64,000 nt of DNA from Pirellulaceae bacterium. GTDB lineage: Bacteria; Planctomycetota; Planctomycetia; Pirellulales; Pirellulaceae. Below, piece after piece: positions 35,943 through 45,735 of this stretch (the first letter of the stretch is position 1; each line of letters starts with the position of its first letter). The notes beneath the pieces are model-generated. The model saw nothing but the letters and a program-made list of their open reading frames with translations. It was not told where the DNA came from and searched no databases. The DNA lies in NCBI GenBank assembly GCA_020852965.1, contig JADYZV010000029.1, forward strand, positions 1 through 64,000, read 5' to 3'. The position numbers were made by a program, and so were the translations under genes.

Positions 35943-38050
35943 CCCAGCTCGCCATTACCGCCGAATTCCTGGAGTCGCTGGCTAAATTGCCCAAGCGGCT
36001 GCAGAAGAAAGTGCGGGAGTTTACTCGCAAGTTCGCGGACAATTCGCATTCCTCTGCGATCAATTACGAGAAAATTCATAATGTACTCGACCAGCGTGTA
36101 AGGACGGTCAGAATCGATCAGCAGTATCGAGCGATCGTTCTGCACCCCAACGAAGGCGACGTTTACGTCATGTTGTGGGTGGACAACCACGATGAAGCGA
36201 TGGCGTGGGCCAGTGCGAAGCGATTCGACGTAAACCCGGAAACACATGCCTTTCAAATTTATGATCCAGCTGCCGTTGATGAAGTCTCACGAACGATTCG
36301 ACGGGACCAGGATACGGTAGCTGGTGAAAGCACCGATGGGACAGACACCGCGCGCCTATTTGAGCAGCATGAAGATCAGACTTTGGTGTCGCTTGGGGTA
36401 CCGGAAGTTCTGGTGCCAGCCGTACGTGAAGTCCGCGACCTGGAAGACTTGAAGGCAATTGCTTGCCATCTTCCTGCAGAGGCCGGTGAAGCGCTTTATT
36501 GGCTTGCTGACAATCTGCCTTTAGAGGAGATTCGAGCCGCTATCTCTATACCGTCCGCTAGTAATAGCTCCGTACCGACGGTTGCAGAATCCCTCGAGCA
36601 TCCAGACAGTCGACGACGACTGGTGAAAATCAAGTCTATCGATGAGTTGGAACGTGTCTTGGATGCATCGCTCGAACAGTGGCGAATCTTCTTGCATCCA
36701 ACGCAACAAACGCTGGTTGCCATGGACACATCGGGCCCCGTCATAGTTGAGGGTGGCGCCGGAACTGGCAAAACAGTCGTAGCCTTGCACAGAGCGAAGC
36801 ATCTGGCACTGAATGTTTTCCAAAATTCCTCCGACCGAATACTTTTCACAACATTCACAGCGAATTTGGCGGAGGCCATTTCCAGGCAGCTCGATTTATT
36901 GTGCGGAGCTGAACGAAGTAGGATTGAGGTCGTGCATATCGACCAGCTGGCGCGTCGAATGCTTGACGATACTCGAATTGAGATCGCTTCTTCGGCGGAC
37001 CTAATGCACTGTTGGGATCTGTCAGTTACTGAGAATTGTCCATTGTCGGCGCCAGAACTCCAGCATGAGTGGACCTATGCATCGGAGATTCGTGGAATCA
37101 GTGACGAGCGCGATTACCTTCGGATGTCTCGCGTCGGTCAGAGCAAATCACTCGATCGATTGCAGCGGAAGCAGGTTTGGCAGGCATTCGAAGCTTTCCA
37201 ATCAAATATGAAAAATCGCGGATTGCAGGCATGGTCATCGGTGATTCGGGAGGCTACAGAAAACAGCGTAGCACAGGGGCCCAAATACGCGGCCGTGTTG
37301 GTGGACGAATCCCAAGATTTTACCGCACCGGCTTGGCGACTGATTCGTTCGCTCGCCAAACCGGGGCCAAACGACTTATTCCTAGTTGGCGATGCGCATC
37401 AGAGAATCTATGGCTGTCCCATCCGCTTAAAGGAGTGTGGGATTGATGTTGGAGACCGGAAGTTTTTACTGCGCGTCAATTATCGCACCACTGAGGAGAT
37501 TCGAGATTGGGCCTTTTCAAGGTTCAGCAATCGCGATTCGGCGCGGCTAGCTGGTGAGTCAGGCGCGCGTAGTGATGTGCACGAACGCTCTTTATTGTCT
37601 GGGCCCAACCCCGAACTTGTACAGCTATCGAGCCGCGAAGAGGAAATAGAGTATTGCAGAAAGCTCATACCAGAACTGCTAAAGGAATTCCGTCCCGAGG
37701 AAATCGTAGTTTGCGCTCGTGCTGCATGGATTCTTCGCGATTTTAAGAAACTGTTTCACGATATGGACCAACCGTATGTGGTGCTCGAAAAAATCCGTGA
37801 TGAGTCAAACGATGGGATACGTTTGGCAACCATTCACAGGATCAAGGGTCTAGAGTTTCGTTGCGTCTTAATCGTGTCTGTGAATGCCGGCATCATTCCC
37901 TGCAAATTCGACGGTCGTGACGACGATAACGTGTCGCAGGCCCAGCACAAGAGCCGCGAGCGAGCCTTGCTTTACGTTGCGACAACTCGGGCACGAGACC
38001 GCGTAATCATTAGTACCTCGGGGAAAGCCAGCTCCTTGCTTCAGACCTAG
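35939..38050 (+). CDS. UvrD/REP-type helicase with RelE-fold N-terminal domain, 703 aa
   Basis: Residues 1-100 look like a RelE/ParE-superfamily toxin fold (ITAEFLESLAKLPKRLQKKV, then RTVRIDQQYRAIVLHP and YVMLWVDNHDEAMAWA). The rest is an SF1 helicase: Walker A VEGGAGTGKTVVA near 270, Walker B LVDESQDF near 452, NYRTTEEI near 513, IHRIKGLEFRCVLIV near 629 and LLYVATTRARDR near 680. No C-terminal nuclease is present. Such RelE-UvrD fusions recur beside YprA-type helicases in defence loci, where the RelE domain might contact the ribosome or RNA, or simply be a structural module. The gene is coupled to the giant helicase by an ATGA overlap, so the two proteins are made together. It ends the first coupled block; only a 76-aa reading frame separates it from the next operon. 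Confidence 0.87.
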   Translation: MTQLAITAEFLESLAKLPKRLQKKVREFTRKFADNSHSSAINYEKIHNVLDQRVRTVRIDQQYRAIVLHPNEGDVYVMLWVDNHDEAMAWASAKRFDVNPETHAFQIYDPAAVDEVSRTIRRDQDTVAGESTDGTDTARLFEQHEDQTLVSLGVPEVLVPAVREVRDLEDLKAIACHLPAEAGEALYWLADNLPLEEIRAAISIPSASNSSVPTVAESLEHPDSRRRLVKIKSIDELERVLDASLEQWRIFLHPTQQTLVAMDTSGPVIVEGGAGTGKTVVALHRAKHLALNVFQNSSDRILFTTFTANLAEAISRQLDLLCGAERSRIEVVHIDQLARRMLDDTRIEIASSADLMHCWDLSVTENCPLSAPELQHEWTYASEIRGISDERDYLRMSRVGQSKSLDRLQRKQVWQAFEAFQSNMKNRGLQAWSSVIREATENSVAQGPKYAAVLVDESQDFTAPAWRLIRSLAKPGPNDLFLVGDAHQRIYGCPIRLKECGIDVGDRKFLLRVNYRTTEEIRDWAFSRFSNRDSARLAGESGARSDVHERSLLSGPNPELVQLSSREEEIEYCRKLIPELLKEFRPEEIVVCARAAWILRDFKKLFHDMDQPYVVLEKIRDESNDGIRLATIHRIKGLEFRCVLIVSVNAGIIPCKFDGRDDDNVSQAQHKSRERALLYVATTRARDRVIISTSGKASSLLQT

Positions 38051-38070
38051 AAAGACTCCATGGATCCATC

Positions 38071-38301
38071 ATGAATCAAGAAGCCGACGATTTCATTGAT
38101 GAAACAGTCAAGGACTCCCTTGTCGAAAGCGGTATGACTGCCGGTGGTGCCCGTGAAAATGCGCTCGCGCTATTCCGTAAGCCACTTACCGAGCGTCACG
38201 AATCCAGTTCGTCAAAACTCGCATATGTGAATGCGGACCAAGGTAAGCGCACACCACAGCCATGGGCGTGGAGTTGGGCAGGGGCGCATTTCGTCGTGTA
38301 G
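38071..38301 (+). CDS. Possible small protein, 76 aa
   Basis: A short reading frame starting with an ATG 20 bases after the UvrD-like gene. The N-terminal half (NQEADDFIDETVKDSLVESG, then GARENALALFRKPL) is acidic and helical and looks like real coding sequence; the last 25 residues (GKRTPQPWAWSWAGAHFVV) look like read-through into non-coding DNA. It could be a small helicase-associated peptide, or the 5' end of a gene that has been truncated. The 166 bases that follow hold no other reading frame of note and form the boundary between the two operons. Confidence 0.35.
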   Translation: MNQEADDFIDETVKDSLVESGMTAGGARENALALFRKPLTERHESSSSKLAYVNADQGKRTPQPWAWSWAGAHFVV

Positions 38302-38467
38302 GTTTGGCTGGAGACTCGCTCCTCATTCATCACTGTCCATCCCTCTGGACCAAAGTTCTTGTTGCCGCCAGTTTGGTATCGCTGAACAGCGTACGGGAAG
38401 ATTCCCAAGTGTTACAATTCGATGCATTCAATAAGTGATTTTTCGTGCCGTAAGCTGATCGCAACGA

Positions 38468-39778
38468 ATGCTACAAATCCCATTCCTCACTGACCTAGAT
38501 TCACGCGCTGCAGTTAAGGGCTCGCGTGACCCGTTAGGTATTCAACAGATTTGGACACGACTCGGCCGGCATGTCGTGGGCAATCTCACTACTGTTAGCA
38601 ATTCTGTTCGAGACTTTACGACGTTGCTACTGGGCTATTACTTTGCCGAGCAACTTGCCGATGACCTAGGACCCGGATCAGAGCTGGCAATATTCTTAAA
38701 GTGGGAGCAATTGGCGGCTTATTCTCGGGCAAGCGTCAACAACGACTTCATTTTTCGCGGTACTGAGCGGGTGAAGCGATCACTTAGCGAAGGTGGCAAG
38801 GTCTGGTTGTCAGATGAACGCAGCCATCAGATCCTCTCGAATCAGAAAATCTATGGACTGTGGGGTTTGTATACGATGCCCTCGAGGGCGTCGGGACTCG
38901 TCGATGAAAATCCGACTCGATTGACACCGATGGCTTTGGATTTCGTACAGAAACATTGCTTGCCTCTATTGTCTAAAGCCGGAGCGGGAAAGGATGCGAG
39001 CCGAATAACTGCACTGTTAAAGCCAAAGTCGACACGTTTGAATCTGAGTTCAACTCCTGATCCTGCAATTGAAGCAGTTGGGAAAGTTCTGAATCTACGC
39101 ATTCGAAAAGCTGAGCGTGATTTCTACTACGAACACTTGGTCGAGGGCGGACCAAGCGACGCTACTGAAGGTAAACAGCGTCAGTTGGCATCGCTACTCA
39201 CAGAAACACTCAATGATTCGTCTTTTCATTGGGCTCCAACTACGATTCGGCAACTTGCTAAGGTCGCGAGCAGTCGTGGAGAAGAATGGCAGCCGCTGGC
39301 ATTTGATCTGGAACAAATCCGAGTAACGGAGACTGTGCTGGCGCCAACTTCGCTTCTATTCGACTACTTACTTGGCTCGGATGGCTGCACAATTAATGAG
39401 GTCGCTGCTTCAATTGAGAAGCAATGGGGCGAAGGACTATCGTCAATTGAATCTGACTCACTCGACAGCATGCACGGCCAGTGGAGTGGAGGCGATACTT
39501 CTGTAGGCGATCGCTGGGTTGCGATTGGACATGGGCTGTGCAGTGGACGTTTCATTGACGTAATCGAACACCTGGCGCAGCAAAACTCGAGTGTGATGGC
39601 AACTCGTGGTGGAGCCGCTTGGATCGAAAGCAATCGGGGCAAACTTGTTGTGCGATACAAAGAGGAGAATGGAAAACTCCCCGCTCGAGATGAGCTCGGA
39701 CAGCTATGGCGTTTCCCTTATTTCCTGGATTCACTGAGAAGCGTTACCCGGGTCCTGTGGGAGAAGCCACATGACTGA
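38468..39778 (+). CDS. Unknown 436-aa protein opening the PLD-helicase operon
   Basis: I cannot assign a family. It opens with a globular-looking region (IPFLTDLDSRAAVKGSRDPLGIQQIWTRLG), then a helical segment FTTLLLGYYFAEQLAD, and contains an ISHDE-like nothing of catalytic type. Residues of about 140-175 (KIYGLWGLYTMPSRASGLV, LTPMALDFV) resemble a winged-helix-like stretch. The middle is helical and charged, the C-terminal 60 residues return to beta-rich text (GKLVVRYKEENGK). No membrane helices or cysteine clusters are present. Its stop lies eight bases inside the next gene (PLD family), and that gene in turn overlaps the SNF2-like gene, so the three proteins are made as a unit and probably form a complex. 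Position suggests a DNA- or substrate-binding adaptor, which is inference. Confidence 0.75.
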   Translation: MLQIPFLTDLDSRAAVKGSRDPLGIQQIWTRLGRHVVGNLTTVSNSVRDFTTLLLGYYFAEQLADDLGPGSELAIFLKWEQLAAYSRASVNNDFIFRGTERVKRSLSEGGKVWLSDERSHQILSNQKIYGLWGLYTMPSRASGLVDENPTRLTPMALDFVQKHCLPLLSKAGAGKDASRITALLKPKSTRLNLSSTPDPAIEAVGKVLNLRIRKAERDFYYEHLVEGGPSDATEGKQRQLASLLTETLNDSSFHWAPTTIRQLAKVASSRGEEWQPLAFDLEQIRVTETVLAPTSLLFDYLLGSDGCTINEVAASIEKQWGEGLSSIESDSLDSMHGQWSGGDTSVGDRWVAIGHGLCSGRFIDVIEHLAQQNSSVMATRGGAAWIESNRGKLVVRYKEENGKLPARDELGQLWRFPYFLDSLRSVTRVLWEKPHD

Positions 39779-41801
39779 GATTCCGCGTGAGGCACTATCG
39801 GATCACTTTCAACTTCGGATGGAAGGCCGTCGTTTGCGCTCTGCGGTGCTTCTGACCTACCAGTTCGATCCAGGCTTCTTTGAACAAGAAGTATTGCCAG
39901 TGTTTTTCGACATTGGCCTGAGCCACGCTTCGGCCATTCGACTACTGCAATTGGAGGACGCGATTCGCGATCTCGCTGGAGAAATCGCGGTGTACTACGA
40001 TGCAGGCGGGCTAGTCGTTGGCGATGCGGGATCTGCAAAGTTGGATGTTCGCTACATCCCGATCCAGCATAACGCGATCTTTCATCCCAAGAACGTCTTG
40101 TTACTGGTGGAGGATGAAGTAGCGGACGAGAATGACGAACGTCAGTTGTATTTGATCTTTGCGTGTATGTCGGCAAATCTAACGCGATCGGGATGGTGGG
40201 AGAACATTGAATGTTGCCATGTAGAGGAAATTGCACACGGCGATAAAAATCGGTTGAAGGAAGATCTAACAAAGTTCTTGCAATCAATAAAGCGCAGAAG
40301 CCCTGGCGGAACGACTCACACAGCGATTGACGACATCCTTACTTTCTTGCGGGCCAGCGAGCAACGAAAACAAAAGTCGATCGCCGGGGAGTTGCAGTCG
40401 CACTTCTACCGAGGTGGCGAGAGTTTGCCGGAGTTTCTTAAACGCCACATTGGCAGTCAACTGAAAGGCGGCTACCTGGAAATTATCTCGCCCTATTTCG
40501 ATGATGCTGATCAGTGCGATCCGTTGGAAGAGTTGATCCGGTTATTCGAACCGAAGGACGTGCGTGTATTCTTGCCGCGAAGTGCCTCGGGTGAAGCACT
40601 GGTGCGAAAGGAATTGTTCGAGTCGGTTACCGATTTACCCAAGGCAGGTTGGGGGAGGCTGCCAAAGGACATCATGCGTCGCGGATCGCGTGAAGAATAC
40701 GGAGAGCGGTTTGTGCACGCCAAGCTCTATCGCTTTTTCACGCAAAGTCCGAAACGCGAGATCTGCTTTCTTGGCTCGCCCAACCTAACCCGCAGCGCTC
40801 ACCAGAAGGACGGAAACATTGAAAGTGGGTTCTTAGTCGAAGTCCCCACACCACGCCGTCCCGAATTCTGGATGAGTCCGGAATTGAAAACGCCGACTGA
40901 GTTTGCCGTTCGCGGCGAAGATGATGGATCAGACTCCGGGAGTTCACCTTTGAACATCCGGTATAACTGGGACACTGAAACCGCGTCGGCTTTTTGGGAC
41001 CACAAAGCAAATTCATCTGTACTTCGTATTTCTGATCGAAACGTCCCGCTTGGCGATATCGGTCCTCTCGCATGTCGAGAGTGGATTGAGTTATCAAGCG
41101 AGATTGCAACTGCGATCGCAAGCATACTTGACAACACTACCTTGGTAGAAGTTCATTGCGAAGGAGAGAAACCAGCATATGTCCTCATTCAGGAGGAAGG
41201 GATGTCGCATAAGCCATCATTGCTGCTGCAGCTCTCGACGGCAGACATCCTGCGCTATTGGTCGCTGCTGAGTGCTGAGCAACGTGCGGCATTCATCGAT
41301 TCGCGTGCAACGGATTTGGCCGGAATCGGAACTGGCACTGATCTGGTGGTTCGAGCAAAAATCGCACTGGACAACGATACTCTTTTCGATCGTTTTGCGG
41401 GCTTCTTTCATGCGTTCGGCTGCTTGGAGCGTTCTGTCCGAAAGTCACTTGACGACGGCCAGCCCAAGCAAGCCAGCTATCGCCTGTTTGGCAAGAAATA
41501 TGATTCCCTCGGCACGTTGCTTGAGCGTGTTGCAGCCCAGCGAGAGACACTCGACGCCGTCGATGGATATGTAATTTTGATGTGCTGCAAACAATTGTGC
41601 ATCGAAATTGCCAAGGACTATCCAGATTACTGGCGTGAACAAATGGACTACACTAAGAAACTGAACGCGCGGCTTGCCGACTTAGCATCAGTCCGCAAGC
41701 GATTGTTGAAAGAAAATGAACATGGATTTGGCGATTTCTTGACTTGGTTTGACAAGTGGTTTTTGAAGCGGGCCACACCGGCGGAGGTGGCTGATGCTTG
41801 A
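39771..41801 (+). CDS. Phospholipase-D-superfamily protein with two HxK motifs, 676 aa
   Basis: Two PLD-type half sites are visible: HPKNVLLLV near residue 105 followed by CMSANLTRSGWW, and HAKLYRFF near residue 318 followed by GSPNLTRSAH. Two such halves form one active site in this superfamily, whose prokaryotic members in defence systems are mostly nucleases (for example DrmC and DpdK). The remaining C-terminal 280 residues are helical and unrecognised. No signal peptide or membrane segment is present, so it should be a cytosolic DNA or RNA phosphodiesterase rather than a lipase. The gene overlaps its upstream and downstream neighbours by eight bases each, showing tight coupling to an unknown protein and an SNF2-like helicase. 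It is the likely nuclease of that operon. Confidence 0.82.
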   Translation: MTEIPREALSDHFQLRMEGRRLRSAVLLTYQFDPGFFEQEVLPVFFDIGLSHASAIRLLQLEDAIRDLAGEIAVYYDAGGLVVGDAGSAKLDVRYIPIQHNAIFHPKNVLLLVEDEVADENDERQLYLIFACMSANLTRSGWWENIECCHVEEIAHGDKNRLKEDLTKFLQSIKRRSPGGTTHTAIDDILTFLRASEQRKQKSIAGELQSHFYRGGESLPEFLKRHIGSQLKGGYLEIISPYFDDADQCDPLEELIRLFEPKDVRVFLPRSASGEALVRKELFESVTDLPKAGWGRLPKDIMRRGSREEYGERFVHAKLYRFFTQSPKREICFLGSPNLTRSAHQKDGNIESGFLVEVPTPRRPEFWMSPELKTPTEFAVRGEDDGSDSGSSPLNIRYNWDTETASAFWDHKANSSVLRISDRNVPLGDIGPLACREWIELSSEIATAIASILDNTTLVEVHCEGEKPAYVLIQEEGMSHKPSLLLQLSTADILRYWSLLSAEQRAAFIDSRATDLAGIGTGTDLVVRAKIALDNDTLFDRFAGFFHAFGCLERSVRKSLDDGQPKQASYRLFGKKYDSLGTLLERVAAQRETLDAVDGYVILMCCKQLCIEIAKDYPDYWREQMDYTKKLNARLADLASVRKRLLKENEHGFGDFLTWFDKWFLKRATPAEVADA

Positions 41802-44800
41802 TACAAAATTGGCTTCTCAGTTACTCGACTTCGGTAGTAGGATCGGTTCAGCGCGTGGGGATGAACAACTAGAAGGAGCCGTCGCAATTCACAATATGCT
41901 CCAGTCGAATGGCGTCGCTTACTTGGCTGATGAAGTCGGCATGGGCAAGACGTATGTGGCGTTAGGGGCCTTAGCTTTGTTTCGCCACTTCAGTCCAAGT
42001 TTTCGCGTTCTCATCCTCGCACCGCGCGGCAATATTCAATCGAAATGGATGAAGGAACAGCGTAACTTTGTCGCTAACAACGTCCGTGTCTGCGACATGC
42101 GAGTGAAGTCACTGCACGGTTCGCCAGCGCGTCCGTTGGTATCCTGCAGCAATTTGCATGACCTGGTTCACGAGGTTACTGCGGACCCCAATCGTGACTT
42201 CTTCGCCAAGATGACGAGTTTCAGCTTTGCCATCACCGGCAAGAATTCCGTTGATCGTGAGCGTGGCGAAAAGATCCGTGACGCTTTTCGACGTAGTGTT
42301 CCTTGGCTTCGCAACGAGATTTTCGATCTTCGTAGCAAGGAATCCTTCAAAGACAACTTCGCGAAGGCGCTTTGTTGCGTTCTGCCGACGTTCGACCTTG
42401 TCATTGTCGATGAGGCTCACAATCTAAAGCATGGCTTTGGTGATCATGTCTCATCTCGTAATCGTTTGTTAGCTCTGGCTATGGGGCATCCGAGTGTTGA
42501 GCCTGACTTCAAGCTTTTCCCCGGCTTTAGGCCTAGAGCTGCCCGCGTTCTGTTTTTATCCGCGACTCCAGTGGAGGAAACCTACCAACAGCTTTGGAAC
42601 CAATTGGATGTCTTTGGTAAAGCGGCTCCTTACAAGCAGCTCTTGGACAAGAAGATTACCGATGACGAGCGAAAGGCGATCGCAGCCGAGTTTTTGATTC
42701 GTCGAGTTACATCGGTTCGAATCGGTGCAAACGAATTGACCAAGAATGAATACCGACGCGAGTGGAGACGCGGTGGTGTCGCCTCTCACGACGAACCGAT
42801 CAGAGTCGAAGATCCAAAACAACGTCTTGTGGTCGCACTCGTTCAGAAGAAGGTTACCGAGTTGCTGGGACACGAGCGATTCAATTCGTCGTTCCAAATT
42901 GGGATGTTAGCGTCCTTCGAGAGCTTTCTAGAAACGGCAAAGCTGAAGCGCGACGATGACGAGTCGGCTAACTTTGACGATTCGGACCAAACAGAAAACG
43001 CGATCGAGAAGGAAGGCATCGATGTAGGTGATATCAATCGCTTGGCTCGATCGTATAGGAACCAGTTTCAATCTGAATTGCCGCATCCAAAAATGGACGC
43101 GTTAGTTAGTTCACTTTCGCAGTGTTGGGAGACTGGTGAGAAAGCCCTTGTGTTTGTTCGCCGAGTTGCATCCGTAAAAGAACTTAAACGCAAACTGGAT
43201 GATCGATACGATGAATGGCTGATGAATCGACTGCGGTCCGAAATGCCGCAGCGCATGCAGGATCGGCTAGCGTCATTGTTCGATGCGTATCGTCAGCAGC
43301 GGCTCGCGGCTGGAAACAAGCAACTTGACTTGTCCGGCGAGGTTGTTCCCGGGGGCGGCAAGGAATCAGATGGCGGTGGCTTAGATACGTTCTTCGCTTG
43401 GTTCTTTCGTGGCGAAGGTCCTGCGGATGTCGTAAGCGGCGCAAATATCCAGCGGCGATTTATTCAGAGCGGAACAACCTTGGCAACTTTCTTCTCGGAC
43501 AACTATGTGGCTGACGTGCTTCGATGCAAGCCCGCGATGGTCGAGAGCGCGCTTGCAGAAGTGCTTGGCTTGAATGAGGGAGGACTATTGACGGAACTTC
43601 GAAAAGAATCCGTGAAGTTTCTCAGTGCGGCCAAGAGACAAACCAGAGCCGACCGTATTGAAGCAGTCCAAGCAGCCGCCATTGAGCTATTGAAGGACAA
43701 GAAGTGCGAATTCCAGGAAGATGCTCGTGTCGTGTGGCATGAGCGTTTCGAACGTCAGGCCCATGCGATCCCAGCGATCGAGACTTCTGATGTTTCGTGT
43801 TTGCTAGCCGTCGAAACTTTTTTTACAAAGCTGCGCGAGAGACCCGAACTTCGCGCTGACTTGTGGCCAGAGTCAGAAGGCAAATGCCGCACAACACGGT
43901 TTCGGAGTCGTGAATGGAGAGCCAGCTTACTTGCATCGGTTGCTCGATTGGGCCATTCCTTTATCGATATGTATGTCTTGATCGCGTCTCGCCTGCAAAC
44001 CCTCGACCAGCGATCGCAACAACGAGGCTTAGAGGACGAGTCGGATTCAAACAACGATCAAATCACCCAGTACCTCGACTTGCTTGAGCATCAACGAGCG
44101 ACGGATAGAAAAACGCGAGGTTGGCGGGCATTTGATGAGCTGGCTGATGTTGCCGCAAACTTCGATTTGATTATTGACGTCAATGCGCCCAATATTCGGG
44201 ACAAGCATGTTGATGAAGCTACAAAGGAGTTTGGCAGCATGCTTGGCCGACAACAGCCCGTGGGTGGAATGTCTGGCAAAGTCAATGAAACCTTGGTCCG
44301 TCAGTTCCGAATGCCAGGTTATCCCTTGGTTCTGTTTTCAACTGACCTGCTTCAGGAAGGCGAAGACCTTCACACTTTCTGTTCATCGATTCATCACTAC
44401 GGGATATCTTGGACTCCATCGTCAATGGAACAACGGATTGGTCGAATTGATCGTGTCAGGTCTCATTCGGATCGCCGTCTTTCAAGCCTGAACGAGGAGG
44501 GGCTGGAGGGAAACGATAAGCTTCAAGTGTTTTTTCCGCATCTGGAAGATACGGTCGAGGTGCTTCAAGTTCATCGCGTCCTGGACCGGATGAACATGTT
44601 TTTACGTTTGATGCACGAAGGGCTAACTGTATCCACGACAGAACAAAGAACCATTAACGCGAGCCACGAATTTGCCAAATCGAGGAAGCCTCCCGAGCAG
44701 ATTCGTGGTCGATTAAAAACAGCCTTCCCAGTTTTACCCGCGCACGTAATTGGCACGCGAGAATCGCTCCCAACTGTGCCGGATCATTACTCGGAAATTC

Positions 44801-45270
44801 AAAATCGATTTAGAAAGCTTTCATCCGGTGAGCTTCACGGCTTAACTATTCAATGGGAACGAGAAGCAAACGAATGTGTGCTAACTGGGACCGCGAAATT
44901 AAATCATCGAATACAGCCATTCACCCTAATACTCGACTCAGTCGACCGGTTTCCAATTGTTCGATGTCTTAGCCCGGTGGGACGGGTCGACCCAGACGAA
45001 GAAATGGAGGCTGTATTGGAAGCAGTATCTGCGAGCCCAATGAAGGTTGGAGCAATCGTTAGTAAAGATGAACGCAGCTATGACTTGACGGTGGAAGGTG
45101 AGGTGCTTTTCAGCGGTGATGACGAGGTGAATCGACTACGGATTTCAGGACTTATCGAGCGAGTTGTACTTAACGCGGACATACTCGAACAGAGACTGCT
45201 GCCCGGACGAGACGAATCGCTGGAAGCGTTTCGAGACGATCTGCGCAAGGAGGCTGGTCATGACAGCTGA
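41794..45270 (+). CDS. Third SNF2-like SF2 helicase, partner of the PLD protein, 1158 aa
   Basis: Walker A is in YLADEVGMGKTYVALGAL near residue 44, the Walker B in LVIVDEAHNLKHG near 201, LFLSATPVEE near 253, and the second lobe has FSTDLLQEGEDLHTFC near 850 and SSMEQRIGRIDRVRS near 873. About 400 residues separate the first lobe from the final helicase motifs, with an acidic patch (DDDESANFDDSDQTEN) near 390. This LLQEGEDLHTFC-type second lobe is a distinct subfamily that I have seen paired with PLD proteins. The C-terminal 200 residues form a separate beta-rich domain. It is translated from a start inside the PLD gene and overlaps the small gene that follows by 11 bases. The role is probably to drive the PLD nuclease along DNA. 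Confidence 0.85.
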   Translation: MLDTKLASQLLDFGSRIGSARGDEQLEGAVAIHNMLQSNGVAYLADEVGMGKTYVALGALALFRHFSPSFRVLILAPRGNIQSKWMKEQRNFVANNVRVCDMRVKSLHGSPARPLVSCSNLHDLVHEVTADPNRDFFAKMTSFSFAITGKNSVDRERGEKIRDAFRRSVPWLRNEIFDLRSKESFKDNFAKALCCVLPTFDLVIVDEAHNLKHGFGDHVSSRNRLLALAMGHPSVEPDFKLFPGFRPRAARVLFLSATPVEETYQQLWNQLDVFGKAAPYKQLLDKKITDDERKAIAAEFLIRRVTSVRIGANELTKNEYRREWRRGGVASHDEPIRVEDPKQRLVVALVQKKVTELLGHERFNSSFQIGMLASFESFLETAKLKRDDDESANFDDSDQTENAIEKEGIDVGDINRLARSYRNQFQSELPHPKMDALVSSLSQCWETGEKALVFVRRVASVKELKRKLDDRYDEWLMNRLRSEMPQRMQDRLASLFDAYRQQRLAAGNKQLDLSGEVVPGGGKESDGGGLDTFFAWFFRGEGPADVVSGANIQRRFIQSGTTLATFFSDNYVADVLRCKPAMVESALAEVLGLNEGGLLTELRKESVKFLSAAKRQTRADRIEAVQAAAIELLKDKKCEFQEDARVVWHERFERQAHAIPAIETSDVSCLLAVETFFTKLRERPELRADLWPESEGKCRTTRFRSREWRASLLASVARLGHSFIDMYVLIASRLQTLDQRSQQRGLEDESDSNNDQITQYLDLLEHQRATDRKTRGWRAFDELADVAANFDLIIDVNAPNIRDKHVDEATKEFGSMLGRQQPVGGMSGKVNETLVRQFRMPGYPLVLFSTDLLQEGEDLHTFCSSIHHYGISWTPSSMEQRIGRIDRVRSHSDRRLSSLNEEGLEGNDKLQVFFPHLEDTVEVLQVHRVLDRMNMFLRLMHEGLTVSTTEQRTINASHEFAKSRKPPEQIRGRLKTAFPVLPAHVIGTRESLPTVPDHYSEIQNRFRKLSSGELHGLTIQWEREANECVLTGTAKLNHRIQPFTLILDSVDRFPIVRCLSPVGRVDPDEEMEAVLEAVSASPMKVGAIVSKDERSYDLTVEGEVLFSGDDEVNRLRISGLIERVVLNADILEQRLLPGRDESLEAFRDDLRKEAGHDS

Positions 45271-45634
45271 TTGGCGCACGATGGCTAGTGCAGAGGATTT
45301 TAGTGTCGATGGATCATCAGTTGGTGTGACGCTCCAAGACGGCCGAAAACACTGTGTGGAGGTCAGCAAACAGGCGAATGAACTTGTACTGAGTGCGTTC
45401 GTCGTGAAGCAATCTGTCGTCAGTTCGTTGCCCGAGCTTCCACTGGAAATTTGGAAAAGGAATCGAAGTGCAAGTTTGGTCGGGTTTCGAATTGATAAGA
45501 AGAATCGTTTGATTGCCGAATGCCGCATACCGACACATGGCCTTACTAGCGAGGAGTTCCAGTTTTATATGCGAACTATTGCCGTCGAGGCTGATCGTCT
45601 TGAGTTTCTCTTGACGGGACGAGACCAGGAATAG
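45260..45634 (+). CDS. Small protein overlapping the third helicase gene, 124 aa
   Basis: The start is the ATG at 45260, overlapping the helicase stop by 11 bases; the frame is open further upstream, but that part lies inside the helicase gene. The protein has alternating strands (SVGVTLQDGRKHCVEVSK, SLVGFRIDKKNRLIAECRIP) and ends with a helical segment EEFQFYMRTIAVEADRLEFLLTGRD. The overall strand-strand-helix pattern resembles the small chaperone-like fold of YbjN/type III secretion chaperones, in which a C-terminal helix follows a beta sheet. I do not recognise the family. Tight coupling suggests that it binds the helicase or another member of this operon. Confidence 0.65.
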   Translation: MTADWRTMASAEDFSVDGSSVGVTLQDGRKHCVEVSKQANELVLSAFVVKQSVVSSLPELPLEIWKRNRSASLVGFRIDKKNRLIAECRIPTHGLTSEEFQFYMRTIAVEADRLEFLLTGRDQE

Positions 45635-45735
45635 TGACTTAGCCTTGGAACACCGCAAAGATGTCACAGCGGGTAGAATAGCGAAGTCGATTCTTAGTCC
45701 GATTCTATCCTCGCCTAGCAAAGTCACCTGTTGTC

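Noticed and set aside
30168-45270. Assignment of the array to the Dpd (7-deazaguanine) system
   Set aside because: Helicase and PLD parts are reminiscent, but no DpdA-type transglycosylase or preQ0 biosynthesis gene is present.
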